A stretch of 64,000 bases of DNA from NCBI RefSeq assembly GCF_900114675.1, contig NZ_FOZM01000003.1, positions 372,001-436,000 on the forward strand, written 5' to 3'. The DNA comes from Yoonia litorea. GTDB lineage: Bacteria; Pseudomonadota; Alphaproteobacteria; Rhodobacterales; Rhodobacteraceae. The notes beneath the pieces are model-generated. The model was not told the origin of the DNA, searched no databases, and was given only the letters and a program-made list of their open reading frames with translations. The stretch's first letter is position 1; each line of letters starts with the position of its first letter. Position numbers and translations under genes: made by a program. Below are positions 33,408 through 42,628 of this stretch, in pieces.

Positions 33408-34340
33408 ATGAGTGACATGAGCGCGACAGACAGAGGCTATGAGGCCAACATGGGCGATTACTTCGCCCTGTTGAAACCACGCGTGATGTCACTCGTGGTC
33501 TTTACTGCGCTTGTCGGTCTGCTTGTCGCACCTGTGCCGGTCCATCCTTTTATCGGGTTTGTTGCAATCCTTTGCATCGCGGTCGGGGCAGGGGCCTCGG
33601 GTGCGCTGAACATGTGGTGGGATGCAGACATTGATGCGCGGATGAAGCGGACCGCTGGGCGTCCGATCCCTTCAGGTCGCGTGCAACCGGGTGAGGCACT
33701 TGGGATCGGTCTTGCGCTTTCGGGTTTCTCGATTGTCTTGCTGGCCTTGGCGACGAATTTTCTTGCCGCTTTCCTGCTGGCGTTCACGATTTTCTTCTAC
33801 GCTGTCATCTATTCGATGTGGCTCAAGCGCGCGACGCCACAGAACATCGTGATCGGCGGCGCGGCCGGTGCGTTCCCTCCGATGATCGGCTGGGCGGTCG
33901 CAACCGGCAGTGTCAGCATCGAGAGCGTTCTGATGTTTGCCCTGATCTTCATGTGGACTCCGCCGCATTTCTGGGCGCTCGCGCTTTTTGTCAAATCCGA
34001 CTACGGCAATGCCGATATTCCAATGTTGACCGAGACACACGGTCGCGACAGCACACGCAAGCATATCCTGGCTTATACGGTGCTGTTGGTACCGGTCGCG
34101 ATCGGTCTTGGCTTCACGTCGATCGGTGGTCCCTTCTACCTTGCCGTTGCCGTTTTCATGAATGCCTGGTTCCTCAAAGGTGCCTATGACATCTGGAAGC
34201 GCGACGATGCTGCCTGCGAAGCAGACAAGCACCGCACGGAGATCAAGGTTTTCAAAGTATCCCTTTACTACCTGTTTGCGCATTTTGGTGCGCTGCTGGT
34301 TGAGGCGGCATTGCGCCTCTATGGGCTGGGAGGCTGGTAA
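33408..34340 (+). CDS. ctaB: Protohaem IX farnesyltransferase (haem O synthase)
   Basis: This membrane prenyltransferase turns haem B into haem O for the oxidase. It has 310 residues with about eight to nine helices. The prenyl-diphosphate site is NMWWDADIDARMKRTAGRP, and the second aspartate-rich region follows in the KSDYGNADIPMLTETHG loop. AAGG lies upstream of the ATG. The stop overlaps the start of the next small gene by one base (TAATG), so the two are probably co-translated. Confidence 0.96.
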   Translation: MSDMSATDRGYEANMGDYFALLKPRVMSLVVFTALVGLLVAPVPVHPFIGFVAILCIAVGAGASGALNMWWDADIDARMKRTAGRPIPSGRVQPGEALGIGLALSGFSIVLLALATNFLAAFLLAFTIFFYAVIYSMWLKRATPQNIVIGGAAGAFPPMIGWAVATGSVSIESVLMFALIFMWTPPHFWALALFVKSDYGNADIPMLTETHGRDSTRKHILAYTVLLVPVAIGLGFTSIGGPFYLAVAVFMNAWFLKGAYDIWKRDDAACEADKHRTEIKVFKVSLYYLFAHFGALLVEAALRLYGLGGW

Positions 34341-34543
34341 TGGCTTTGCAAGTCGAACATGAAATGCATGAGCGCCGCAAAGGGCGCAATTATGGTGTGG
34401 GCATTATTCTGATCAGCTTTATCGCGATCATTTTTGGCCTCACCGTTGTTAAGGTTATCCAACTGGGCGACGCAGCGCAGTTCGAACGCTTCGATCACGT
34501 CGCGCGCCCGCAACTCGTCCCTGAGGAGGGTGCAGGCGAATGA
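34340..34543 (+). CDS. Small single-span membrane protein of the cox operon (CoxF-like)
   Basis: A 67-residue protein: a charged N-terminus (EHEMHERRKGR), one membrane helix (NYGVGIILISFIAIIFGLTVV) and a short C-terminal tail ending VPEEGAGE. Small proteins at this place between ctaB and cox11 are common in Rhodobacterales and are annotated as CoxF or oxidase assembly proteins. It overlaps ctaB by 1 bp and cox11 by 4 bp (ATGA). Position, not sequence motifs, gives the role. Confidence 0.75.
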   Translation: MALQVEHEMHERRKGRNYGVGIILISFIAIIFGLTVVKVIQLGDAAQFERFDHVARPQLVPEEGAGE

Positions 34544-35154
34544 AACTTTTCGGCAATCTACAAGGACCACAGAGGACAGTTGCGCAAACCGTCTCGGTTG
34601 TTGTGCTGATGGGTGGTTTGGCCTGGGCGTCAGTCCCGTTCTACGATTGGTTCTGCCGGGTGACGGGCTTCGGTGGGGCAACCAACGTTGCCGAAGCGGA
34701 AAGCGACGTGATCCTTGATGAGACAATCAAGGTGCGCTTTGACGCATCGCTTGAGCGCGACATGCCTTGGACCTTCAAACCGGAGGTGCGAGAAGTTGAA
34801 ATCCGCATCGGTGAAACCGGTCTTGCCTTTTATGAGGCGCACAATCCGCTCGACGTGCCAATCGCCGGTCAGGCGTCCTACAATGTGACCCCGTACGAGG
34901 CGGGTGCGTTCTTCGACAAGATCGAATGCTTCTGCTTTACAGAGCAGGTCCTGATGCCCGGTGAGACCGTGATGATGCCGGTCAGCTTCTTTGTGCATCC
35001 TGACATCGTTGATGATCGCGAAGGGCAATATGTCCATACGATCACGCTCAGCTACACATTCTATCAGATCGATGTCCCCGAAGAGGAGATGCAAGCCTCG
35101 CTTGACCTCGATCCTTTGACAAGCATGCCGTCAATCGGCATAGAAACAAACTAA
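34540..35154 (+). CDS. ctaG: Cytochrome c oxidase assembly protein Cox11 (CtaG)
   Basis: A periplasm-facing copper chaperone that delivers copper to the CuB site of subunit I. It has 204 residues. One N-terminal helix (TVSVVVLMGGLAWASVPFY) is followed by FYDWFCRVTGFGG and the immunoglobulin-like domain with the copper-binding IECFCFTEQ pair of cysteines. MPVSFFVHPDI is another family block. Its start overlaps the preceding gene by 4 bp. Confidence 0.96.
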   Translation: MKLFGNLQGPQRTVAQTVSVVVLMGGLAWASVPFYDWFCRVTGFGGATNVAEAESDVILDETIKVRFDASLERDMPWTFKPEVREVEIRIGETGLAFYEAHNPLDVPIAGQASYNVTPYEAGAFFDKIECFCFTEQVLMPGETVMMPVSFFVHPDIVDDREGQYVHTITLSYTFYQIDVPEEEMQASLDLDPLTSMPSIGIETN

Positions 35155-35179
35155 AGACAAGCCTGAGGGAACGCACTAA

Positions 35180-35980
35180 ATGGCGCACGCTAAGAACCAC
35201 GATTACCATATTCTGCCACCGTCCATCTGGCCTTTCATTGCCGGTGTCGGGGCATTTGTCATGCTCTTCGGAGGCACGCTGTGGATGCACGGATCAGGTC
35301 CGTACGTTTTCCTCATGGGTCTTGCGGCTGTCCTTTACGTGATGTTCGCCTGGTGGGCTGACGTTGTGCGCGAAAGCAACGCTGGCGATCATACGCCGGT
35401 TGTGCGGATCGGCCTGCGCTACGGCTTCATCATGTTCATCATGTCAGAGGTTATGTTCTTTGCAGCGTGGTTCTGGTCGTTCTTCAAGCACGCGATGTAC
35501 CCGATGGAAGAATACGTCGGCACAACTTATGTCGCGCCGGAATTCTATCAGGTCGATGCGTTCCACCTGCCACTGATCAACACATTGGTTCTGCTTTGCT
35601 CAGGCATGGCAGTGACATGGGCACACCACGCGCTGGTTCATGAAAACAACCGCAAAGATGTTGAGCATGGCCTTCTTCTCGCTGTCATTCTGGGCGTGAT
35701 CTTTACCTTCCTGCAGGGTTACGAATACAACTACCTGCTGCATCAGGACTGGACATTCGGCGGTGACGAGTTCTTCTCGAACTTCTTCATGGCGACCGGT
35801 TTCCACGGTTTCCACGTGATCATTGGTACGATCTTCCTGTTTGTCTGCTACCTGCGTGTTCGCGCGGGTCACTTCACCCCTGAAAAGCACATCGGCTTCG
35901 AGGCCGCAGCTTGGTACTGGCACTTTGTTGACGTCGTCTGGCTGTTCCTCTTCTTCGCTGTGTACATCTGGGGAATTTAA
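35180..35980 (+). CDS. coxC: Cytochrome c oxidase subunit III
   Basis: A 266-residue membrane protein with seven helices, stabilising subunit I. Family motifs are [29 protein letters not shown]-like [13 protein letters not shown], and the ending [24 protein letters not shown] precedes the ATG. An in-frame open stretch follows the TAA stop and ends with a similar peptide (see 35987-36037). Two hairpins follow, the second terminator-like. Confidence 0.97.
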   Translation: MAHAKNHDYHILPPSIWPFIAGVGAFVMLFGGTLWMHGSGPYVFLMGLAAVLYVMFAWWADVVRESNAGDHTPVVRIGLRYGFIMFIMSEVMFFAAWFWSFFKHAMYPMEEYVGTTYVAPEFYQVDAFHLPLINTLVLLCSGMAVTWAHHALVHENNRKDVEHGLLLAVILGVIFTFLQGYEYNYLLHQDWTFGGDEFFSNFFMATGFHGFHVIIGTIFLFVCYLRVRAGHFTPEKHIGFEAAAWYWHFVDVVWLFLFFAVYIWGI

Positions 35981-35986
35981 GCGCGG

Positions 35987-36037
35987 ATGCTCTTGGTCGT
36001 GGTTGTCCTGACTGCCGTCTATGTGTTCGGCATCTAG
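35987..36037 (+). CDS. Candidate 16-residue hydrophobic micro-ORF after coxC
   Basis: ATG to TAG, in the same frame as coxC and 6 nt past its stop. The peptide is MLLVVVVLTAVYVFGI. Its ending AVYVFGI resembles the CoxC ending AVYIWGI; at the identical residues (A, V, Y, G, I) all five codons differ only in the third base. No ribosome site is obvious. It could be a tail duplication, an overwritten longer CoxC end, or a tiny membrane peptide. Confidence 0.25.
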   Translation: MLLVVVVLTAVYVFGI

Positions 36038-36060
36038 GGCGGCCCCACCACAACAGGTAT

Positions 36061-36077
36061 GGTGGTCAGTGACCACC
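36061..36077 (+). other. Hairpin upstream of the surf1 terminator
   Basis: A 7-bp stem (GGTGGTC, AGT loop, GACCACC) just before the terminator at 36091. No U-run. Confidence 0.4.
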
Positions 36078-36090
36078 CGCTCCTTACGAG

Positions 36091-36120
36091 ACGCGCGAGA
36101 CCTCTCGCGCGTTTTCCTTT
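36091..36120 (+). terminator. Intrinsic terminator between coxC and surf1
   Basis: Perfect 10-bp arms (ACGCGCGAGA at 36091-36100, TCTCGCGCGT at 36103-36112) followed by TTTCCTTT. It ends about 14 bp before the surf1 start, so surf1 may be expressed mainly by readthrough. Confidence 0.7.
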
Positions 36121-36133
36121 GAGAAGGCCCTCC

Positions 36134-36811
36134 ATGTTGCGGAAAATTCTGTTTCCTCTGGTTCTCGGTTTGGCGGGATGTGGCATACTGATCAGCCTCG
36201 GGATGTGGCAGGTCGAGAGGCTTGCCTGGAAAGAGGCGATCCTCGCGGATATTGACGCGCGTCTGACGGCGCAGCCGGTTGCGCTGACGCGCTTTGCCAA
36301 TGAAGCGCAGGATGAATACGCGCGCGTCTTTACGTCAGGACGCCCTACGGGCGAAGAACTGCATGTTCTGGTTTCTGGAACGGAAGCCGGGACAGGGTAT
36401 CGGGTCATCGCGAAGTTTGAGACCGACATCGGTGCCATCATGGTCGATCAGGGGCTATTGGCCCTGGACAACAAGGATGCCGCGCCTTTGCTGGTTGATA
36501 TGCGCGTCTCCGGCACGCTGCTCTGGCCCGATGACCAGAACGACAGCACGCCGCCACCCGATTTGGACGAAAACATCTGGTTTGCCCGCAATGTAGAGAC
36601 GATGTCGGCGGCGCTCGGCACGCTTCCCTTGATGGTCGTTGCCTCACAAACGTCGCCAACTGACCCGCGATTGACGCCGCTTCCGGTGACGACGTCAGGG
36701 ATCAAGAACGATCATATGGAATATGCGATCACATGGTTCTTGCTGGCGGTCGTTTGGGCCATTATGAGCCTCTACCTGATACGCCGCACTTTGCGGCCCA
36801 AGAAAGACTGA
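36134..36811 (+). CDS. SURF1 family cytochrome oxidase biogenesis protein
   Basis: SURF1 helps insert haem a into subunit I. The 225-residue protein has an N-terminal helix (LFPLVLGLAGCGILISLGMW), the signature GMWQVERLAWKEAIL, a periplasmic domain with GTGYRVIAKFETD and VDQGLLAL, and a C-terminal helix (YAITWFLLAVVWAIMSLYL). The start at 36134 has GAGAAGG upstream; an ATG at 36059 would run through the terminator hairpin. It stands 6 bp before thrC. Confidence 0.92.
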   Translation: MLRKILFPLVLGLAGCGILISLGMWQVERLAWKEAILADIDARLTAQPVALTRFANEAQDEYARVFTSGRPTGEELHVLVSGTEAGTGYRVIAKFETDIGAIMVDQGLLALDNKDAAPLLVDMRVSGTLLWPDDQNDSTPPPDLDENIWFARNVETMSAALGTLPLMVVASQTSPTDPRLTPLPVTTSGIKNDHMEYAITWFLLAVVWAIMSLYLIRRTLRPKKD

Positions 36812-36817
36812 GGTGAC

Positions 36818-38203
36818 ATGCGTTACATCTCGACACGTGGCTCAGCGCCGACACTGACCTTTGAAGAGGCAATGCTGACCGGACTGGCCCGCGACGGCGG
36901 TCTTTACGTCCCCGACACGGTGCCGACACTGACGGCCAGTCAGATCGCTGACATGGCAGGCAAATCCTATGAAGACGTGGCCTTCACGGTCATGCGGCCC
37001 TTTATCGGGGACACCTTCACGGATGAAGAATTCAAACGGCTGATTGCCCAAGCTTACAGTGGCTTCGGCCACGCAGCCCGCGCGCCTCTCGTCCAGCTTG
37101 ATAGTAACCACTACCTGCTGGAGCTGTTCCACGGCCCGACACTGGCGTTCAAGGATTTTGCGATGCAGTTGATCGGCCAGATGTTTCAGGCCGCCCTCAG
37201 CCGCTCTGGTGAACGGATCACGATCGTGGGTGCCACGTCCGGCGACACAGGCTCAGCCGCGATCGAGGCTTTCCGCGGGCTTGAGGCGGTTGATGTCTTT
37301 ATCATGTATCCGCATGGCCGGGTCTCAGAGGTGCAACGCCGCCAGATGACCACACCGTCGGAGTCCAACGTCCACGCGCTTGCTGTGGATGGTGATTTCG
37401 ATGACTGTCAGGCCGCTGTGAAAGACATGTTCAACGATTTCGCTTTCCGCGAAGAAGTGAAACTTGCCGGTGTGAACTCGATCAACTGGGGCCGCGTTCT
37501 GGCGCAGGTGGTCTATTACTTTACTGCGGCTGTCAGCCTTGGTGCGCCACACCGCGAAATCAGCTTTACCGTGCCGACCGGCAACTTCGGCGATATCTTT
37601 GCTGGCTATATTGCCAAGCAGATGGGACTGCCGATTGCCGACCTCGTTGTCGCGACAAACCGCAACGACATCCTGCACCGCACGCTGCAGACCGGTGCCT
37701 ACACCAAAGAGGGTGTTGAGCCGACCATCAGCCCGTCGATGGATATTCAGGTCAGTTCAAACTTCGAGCGCGCGCTTTTTGACGCTTATGGGCGTGATGG
37801 TGCGGCCGTTGGAGGGCAGATGGACGACCTCAAGCAAGGTGGCTTTCAGATCAGCCAGGGCGCGTACCAATATCTGCAGGACCAGTTCAAATCCGGCCGC
37901 GCCTCGGAAGAGGAGACCTCTGCCGCGATCACCCGCTATTTCAGACAGCATGGCGAGCTTCTCTGTCCGCATACGGCAGTTGGCGTCCATGTCGCCGAAG
38001 CGCATCTTGGTCACACACCTATGGTGACGCTTGCGACCGCGCATCCCGCGAAATTCCCTGATGCCGTGAAAGCTGCCTCAGGTGTCGCAGCGCCGCTGCC
38101 GCCACGCATGGCAGACCTTTACGACAGGTCCGAACGGCTGACGCGCGTTGCCAACGACCTGTCCGCTATTCAATCACTCATCAAGGAACGGATCGCACAT
38201 TGA
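36818..38203 (+). CDS. thrC: Threonine synthase
   Basis: A PLP enzyme turning O-phosphohomoserine into threonine. It has 461 residues, the length of the Gram-negative long type. The PLP lysine is K112 in LAFKDFAMQ. The phosphate-binding GATSGDTGSAAIEAFRG and VPTGNFGDIFAGYIAKQMG are visible. GAGGTGAC precedes the ATG. Its TGA overlaps the TTG start of the M16 peptidase gene. It is co-transcribed with surf1 and following genes by spacing alone. Confidence 0.97.
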   Translation: MRYISTRGSAPTLTFEEAMLTGLARDGGLYVPDTVPTLTASQIADMAGKSYEDVAFTVMRPFIGDTFTDEEFKRLIAQAYSGFGHAARAPLVQLDSNHYLLELFHGPTLAFKDFAMQLIGQMFQAALSRSGERITIVGATSGDTGSAAIEAFRGLEAVDVFIMYPHGRVSEVQRRQMTTPSESNVHALAVDGDFDDCQAAVKDMFNDFAFREEVKLAGVNSINWGRVLAQVVYYFTAAVSLGAPHREISFTVPTGNFGDIFAGYIAKQMGLPIADLVVATNRNDILHRTLQTGAYTKEGVEPTISPSMDIQVSSNFERALFDAYGRDGAAVGGQMDDLKQGGFQISQGAYQYLQDQFKSGRASEEETSAAITRYFRQHGELLCPHTAVGVHVAEAHLGHTPMVTLATAHPAKFPDAVKAASGVAAPLPPRMADLYDRSERLTRVANDLSAIQSLIKERIAH

Positions 38204-39468
38204 CCATCCAGCAGCATCAGCTTCCCAACGGCTTCCAGATCGTCACCGAACATATGCCCGGCCTGAAATCGGCCAGCATTGGGATCTGGGTGCAGGCCGG
38301 CGGGCGGCATGAAAGGCTGGAACAGAACGGCATTGCCCACTTCCTTGAGCATATGGCCTTCAAGGGGACCAAGACCCGCAGCGCCTTGCAGATTGCAGAA
38401 GCGATCGAGGACGTAGGCGGCTACATCAACGCCTACACCAGCCGCGAAATGACCGCCTTTTACGTGCGTATGCTGGAAGATGACGTGAGCCTGGGCCTCG
38501 ATGTTGTTGCAGATATCCTGCGCAATCCCGTCTTTGACCCGCATGAGATTGAGGTCGAGCGCGGTGTGATCCTGCAAGAGATCGGACAGACGCTCGATAC
38601 CCCTGACGATATCATCTTTGACTGGCTGCAAGAGGTGGCCTATCCGGATCAACCGCTTGGGCGCACGATCCTTGGTGAAGCGGCAAAGGTCAGCGGTTTC
38701 AGCAGAGGCGACCTGCAAGACTTCGTGGCCGAGCATTATGCTCCGAACCAGATGATCCTGGCTGCGGCTGGTGCCGTTGATCACGACAAGATCGTCGCAC
38801 AGGCCGAAGCCCTTTTTGGCGACATGAAGCGCGTTGAACGCAGTGCAGCGGCAATTCAGCCGGCAGCCTTCGGTGGCGGTGAGCGACGCGAGAACAAGTC
38901 GCTTGAACAAGTGCACTTCACGCTTGGGCTTGAAGGCCCCAATTACCGCGATCCCGCGATTTATACCGCGCAGATCTATTCCAGCGTTTTGGGCGGCGGC
39001 ATGTCGTCACGCCTTTTCCAGGAAGTCAGAGAGAACCGCGGCCTATGCTATACAATTTTTGCGCAGACAGGGGCTTATGACGACACGGGTCTGACGACCA
39101 TCTACGCAGGCACCAGTGCCGAACAGATCGGTGAACTTGCGACAATTACCATCGACGAGATGAAGCGTGCCGCCGATGACATGACCGCTGCAGAGGTCGC
39201 GCGCGCGCGCGCCCAGATGAAAGCGGGCCTGCTGATGGGGCTTGAAAGCCCGTCCAACCGCGCTGAACGCCTCGCCCGCCTGTGGTCGATCTGGGGGCGC
39301 ATTCCGACACTCGAAGAAACGATCGCCAATATCGACGATGTGACGACAGGCGACGTCAAAGACTTCGCAGGCAAGATGGCCTCGGGGGCGGGTGCAGCCA
39401 TGGCGCTTTATGGTCCCGCTGACGCGGCCCCGTCGCTTGATGAATTGAAAGCAAGACTGGCCGCCTAA
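38200..39468 (+). CDS. M16 family zinc peptidase (mitochondrial processing peptidase-like)
   Basis: A 422-residue pitrilysin-type peptidase starting with TTG at 38200, overlapping the thrC stop (TTGA). The inverted zinc motif HFLEH is at H47-H51, followed by the downstream glutamate region with EVERGVILQEI. The C-terminal half has GGGMSSRLFQEVRENRGLCY, the glycine-rich and RY-type block that contacts substrate. The length and single-chain form resemble the bacterial relatives of mitochondrial processing peptidase beta. The physiological substrate is unknown. The stop shares a base with the next gene (TAATG). Confidence 0.93.
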   Translation: MTIQQHQLPNGFQIVTEHMPGLKSASIGIWVQAGGRHERLEQNGIAHFLEHMAFKGTKTRSALQIAEAIEDVGGYINAYTSREMTAFYVRMLEDDVSLGLDVVADILRNPVFDPHEIEVERGVILQEIGQTLDTPDDIIFDWLQEVAYPDQPLGRTILGEAAKVSGFSRGDLQDFVAEHYAPNQMILAAAGAVDHDKIVAQAEALFGDMKRVERSAAAIQPAAFGGGERRENKSLEQVHFTLGLEGPNYRDPAIYTAQIYSSVLGGGMSSRLFQEVRENRGLCYTIFAQTGAYDDTGLTTIYAGTSAEQIGELATITIDEMKRAADDMTAAEVARARAQMKAGLLMGLESPSNRAERLARLWSIWGRIPTLEETIANIDDVTTGDVKDFAGKMASGAGAAMALYGPADAAPSLDELKARLAA

Positions 39469-40052
39469 TGCTCGGATCACGCAAAAAGGTGCGGATAGAG
39501 ACAGAGCGTCTGACGCTACGCCCGCCTGTGCACAGTGATTTCCGCGCTTGGGCAGCACTCCGGCTGGAAAGCCGCGACTTTCTGGTTCCGTGGGAACCGA
39601 CATGGGCCGCAGACCATCTGACGCGGAAAGCCTTTACCAACCGCGTCTACTGGGCACAGCGGTCCATCACGAACGGAACTGCTTTGCCGCTCTTTCTGGA
39701 ACGTCGCGCTGATGGCGTTCTGCTTGGCGCGATCACCTTGGACCATATCAAGCGTGGGCCGTCGCAGTCCGGGATCACCGGATATTGGATCGGGCAGAGG
39801 CACGCGCGACAGGGCTTCATGCGCGAAGCGATTGAGGCCCTTGTGCACTACGCGTTCTCTACAATGGACCTCAGCCGGATCGAGGCCGGATGCCTGCCCG
39901 AAAACACGGCCTCACGGAATTTGCTCGAAAAATGTGGCTACAAATACGAAGGCGTCGCCCAGAGCTATCTGCAAATCAATGGCCGATGGCGTAACCATGT
40001 CCTCTATGCCAATTTGCGCCACGACCGTCGCGGGAAAACCGACGTCGGCTGA
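39468..40052 (+). CDS. GNAT N-acetyltransferase (RimJ/RimL-like)
   Basis: A 194-residue GNAT protein of the RimJ type that acetylates N-terminal residues of ribosomal or other proteins. ETERLTLRPPVHSDF begins the domain. GITGYWIGQRHARQGFMREA carries the acetyl-CoA motif (Q/R-x-x-G-x-A-like RQGFM). The end has SRIEAGCLPENTASRNLLEK, then the GYKYEG strand, a typical RimJ pattern. It overlaps the M16 gene by 1 bp. Confidence 0.88.
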   Translation: MLGSRKKVRIETERLTLRPPVHSDFRAWAALRLESRDFLVPWEPTWAADHLTRKAFTNRVYWAQRSITNGTALPLFLERRADGVLLGAITLDHIKRGPSQSGITGYWIGQRHARQGFMREAIEALVHYAFSTMDLSRIEAGCLPENTASRNLLEKCGYKYEGVAQSYLQINGRWRNHVLYANLRHDRRGKTDVG

Positions 40053-40075
40053 AGCCACGATTGAGGGAGTGAAGG

Positions 40076-41065
40076 ATGCGCGCTGTCACCTATGATCAGT
40101 TCGGGCCCGCAAAGGACGTCTTGCAGCTTGAAAATATCCCGACACCGGACCCGAAGGCAGGCGAAGTGCTGGTTGCGCTCAAGACATCGGCTGTAAACCC
40201 GTCGGATGTCAGAGCCCGCGCCGGAGGTCGGCCCGGTGTCACCAAACCTCCGTTTCCCAAGATCATACCCCATAGCGATGGCGCTGGGATTATTGAAGCC
40301 GTTGGCGAAGGTGTCGACCCATCCCGGATTGGCGAAAGGGTCTGGATCTGGAACGGACAGTGGCAGCGCCCCTTTGGAACTGCGGCGGAATATATCGCGC
40401 TGCCGTCGGATCAGGCGGTGCGTCTGGGCGATAACCTCTCGTTTGACGAAGGGGCAATACTGGGCATTCCCGGGCTGACGGCCTGTTATACCGTTCTTGG
40501 CAACGGACCCATAGAGGGCCAGCGTATCCTTGTCAGCGGTGGTGCGGGAAGTGTCGGCAATCTCGCCATCCAGATCGCCGCTGCGAGCGGGGCAGAGGTT
40601 TATGCAACAGCGCGCGGTAAGGCTGGCATCGCAGCCGCAAAAGACGCAGGCGCACATGAGGTTTTTGACTACACAAGTCCAACACTTGCCGATGATCTTC
40701 TTGCTGCGCCAGGTGGTCGGCCCTTTGATCGGATCGTCGAAGTCGAGTTCGGCAAGAATATCGAAACCGACACACGCGTCATTGCCGAAGGTGGCCGTAT
40801 CGTGACCTACGGGTCAGCCAAAGACATGACGCCGACGCTGCCCTTCTATCCGCTGATGTTCAAAGCTGTCACGATCGAGACCGCGTTGATCTATCTGTTG
40901 GGGCAGCAGCAGCGCGCAGACATGATTTCCGCGCTCTCGACGCTTATCGAAAGCGGGGCGCTGAACCTGCGGGTGTCGGACACGCTTGACCTTGCCGACT
41001 GCGCCCGCGCGCATGCGTTGGTCGAACAAGGGGCGAGGGACGGGGCCGTGATCCTGCGGACGTAG
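40076..41065 (+). CDS. Quinone oxidoreductase-like MDR family protein
   Basis: A 329-residue zinc-free medium-chain dehydrogenase. The N-terminal domain opens MRAVTYDQFGPAKDVLQLE. IPHSDGAGIIEAVGEGV and LGIPGLTACYTVL are family blocks. The nucleotide-binding motif is VSGGAGSVGNLAIQIA near residue 153. No catalytic or structural zinc cysteines are visible, which points to the NADPH:quinone reductase branch. GAGGGAG precedes the ATG. The real substrate is unknown. Confidence 0.88.
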   Translation: MRAVTYDQFGPAKDVLQLENIPTPDPKAGEVLVALKTSAVNPSDVRARAGGRPGVTKPPFPKIIPHSDGAGIIEAVGEGVDPSRIGERVWIWNGQWQRPFGTAAEYIALPSDQAVRLGDNLSFDEGAILGIPGLTACYTVLGNGPIEGQRILVSGGAGSVGNLAIQIAAASGAEVYATARGKAGIAAAKDAGAHEVFDYTSPTLADDLLAAPGGRPFDRIVEVEFGKNIETDTRVIAEGGRIVTYGSAKDMTPTLPFYPLMFKAVTIETALIYLLGQQQRADMISALSTLIESGALNLRVSDTLDLADCARAHALVEQGARDGAVILRT

Positions 41066-41138
41066 CCGCCGCGCTGAAGTTTCGTTTGGACCTTCTGCTG
41101 TTTCGCTCCATCTAGTGGGCCAAGATAAAGGACCTGCA

Positions 41139-42554
41139 ATGCTGAACCCAGTAACGCCAGAATTCGTCGAAAAACTGCACGAGATCCTGCCAGATGCTGC
41201 CTTCAAGGAAGACACGGCAGCCTATCTGGCCGAACCGCGCGGCAGGTGGAATGGCAAAGGGCTGGTCGTGGCACCCGGTTCAACTGATGAAGTGGCCGCC
41301 GTCGTGCGATTGTGCGCAGAGGCGCGGGTCGGCATCGTGCCTTACAGCGGCGGCACCGGTCTGGTTGGTGGTCAGCTTTTGCAGGATGGGCCAGAGCCGG
41401 TTGTCTTGTCGCTTGAGCGGATGAACAAGATCAGGGATGTCTTTCCGACAGAGAACGTCCTCGTTTGTGATGCCGGTGCGATCCTTGCCACAGTACAGGA
41501 CGCCGCCGAAGAGGTGGGGCGGTTGTTTCCCTTGTCGCTGGCGTCAGAAGGATCGGCGCGGATTGGCGGGCTTTTGTCCACCAATGCAGGTGGCGTGAAC
41601 GTCCTGCGATACGGCAATGCGCGTGCGCAGTGTTTGGGTCTCGAAGTGGTGCGGCCCGATGGCACGATCTGGCACGGGCTGACACGTTTGCGCAAAGACA
41701 ACATGGGCTATGATCTGCGCAACCTGATGATCGGCGCGGAAGGCACGCTGGGCATTATCACGGGCGCGGCATTGAAGTTGATGCCGCGGCCTGTCGGGGT
41801 GGGGGCGGCGTTGATGGCTGTGCCGTCGCCAAAGGCAGCGCTGGATCTGCTTGCGCTTGCAGGAGAGAAGATCGGCGAAGGCATTTCCGCTTTCGAGATC
41901 ATGCACAGGCAAGGCTACGATTTTCTCGCCGAAGTCGGACCGGAACAGCCGATGCCGTTTGAAGAAATCCCGGATTGGACAGTTTTGATTGATGTGGGGC
42001 TGCCCGTCGGCCTCAGTCCTGAGGCGGCGCTGGAAGGGCTCTTTGAAGCGGCTTTTGCGCAGGACTTGGTGACAGACGGGGTGATCGCACAAAGCCACGG
42101 ACAACGTCAGGATTTCTGGAATATTCGCGAAACTATTCCAGAGGCCAACAGGCGGATCGGGTCCGTCAGTTCGCATGACATTTCCCTGCCTCTCAGCATG
42201 GTGCCACGTTTCATTGACGAAGCCGGTGATGCGCTTGCCGCTTTGGGTGATATGCGGATCAATTGCTTCGGCCATCTTGGTGACGGCAACTTGCACTACA
42301 ATGTCTTTCCGGCGCTTGGAAAATCACGCGATGACTACGAAGAACAGCGACCAGAGGTGAAGCGCATTGTCCATGACCTTGTTCATGCGATGGAAGGGTC
42401 GGTCAGTGCCGAACACGGCGTTGGTCGTCTGAAAGTGAAAGACCTCGAAACCTATGGCGATCCTGCCAAGTTGCAGATGCTGCGCGCCATCAAGGATGCA
42501 CTTGATCCGCTGGGCATCATGAACCCCGGCGCGGTCTTGCGTCAGAAACACTAG
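41139..42554 (+). CDS. FAD-binding D-2-hydroxyacid dehydrogenase (D-2-hydroxyglutarate dehydrogenase type)
   Basis: A 471-residue VAO-type flavoprotein. The FAD-binding segment includes VPYSGGTGLVGGQL near residue 68, SEGSARIGGLLSTNAGG and NLMIGAEGTLGIIT. The C-terminal domain has the metal-binding-type NCFGHLGDGNLHYNV and the end AEHGVGRLK. This pattern fits D-2-hydroxyglutarate dehydrogenase and D-lactate dehydrogenase relatives; D-2-hydroxyglutarate arises as a by-product of SerA, but the substrate cannot be decided from sequence. The start at 41139 has AAAGGAC upstream; the extra 8 codons before it are unsupported. Confidence 0.9.
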   Translation: MLNPVTPEFVEKLHEILPDAAFKEDTAAYLAEPRGRWNGKGLVVAPGSTDEVAAVVRLCAEARVGIVPYSGGTGLVGGQLLQDGPEPVVLSLERMNKIRDVFPTENVLVCDAGAILATVQDAAEEVGRLFPLSLASEGSARIGGLLSTNAGGVNVLRYGNARAQCLGLEVVRPDGTIWHGLTRLRKDNMGYDLRNLMIGAEGTLGIITGAALKLMPRPVGVGAALMAVPSPKAALDLLALAGEKIGEGISAFEIMHRQGYDFLAEVGPEQPMPFEEIPDWTVLIDVGLPVGLSPEAALEGLFEAAFAQDLVTDGVIAQSHGQRQDFWNIRETIPEANRRIGSVSSHDISLPLSMVPRFIDEAGDALAALGDMRINCFGHLGDGNLHYNVFPALGKSRDDYEEQRPEVKRIVHDLVHAMEGSVSAEHGVGRLKVKDLETYGDPAKLQMLRAIKDALDPLGIMNPGAVLRQKH

Positions 42555-42628
42555 AACTCTCTCGCGCGTTCCTCAGTCAGGGCGAGTGATCCCCCATCAT
42601 CTGGCGCGCACAGCGGCGGCGCGTTCGG

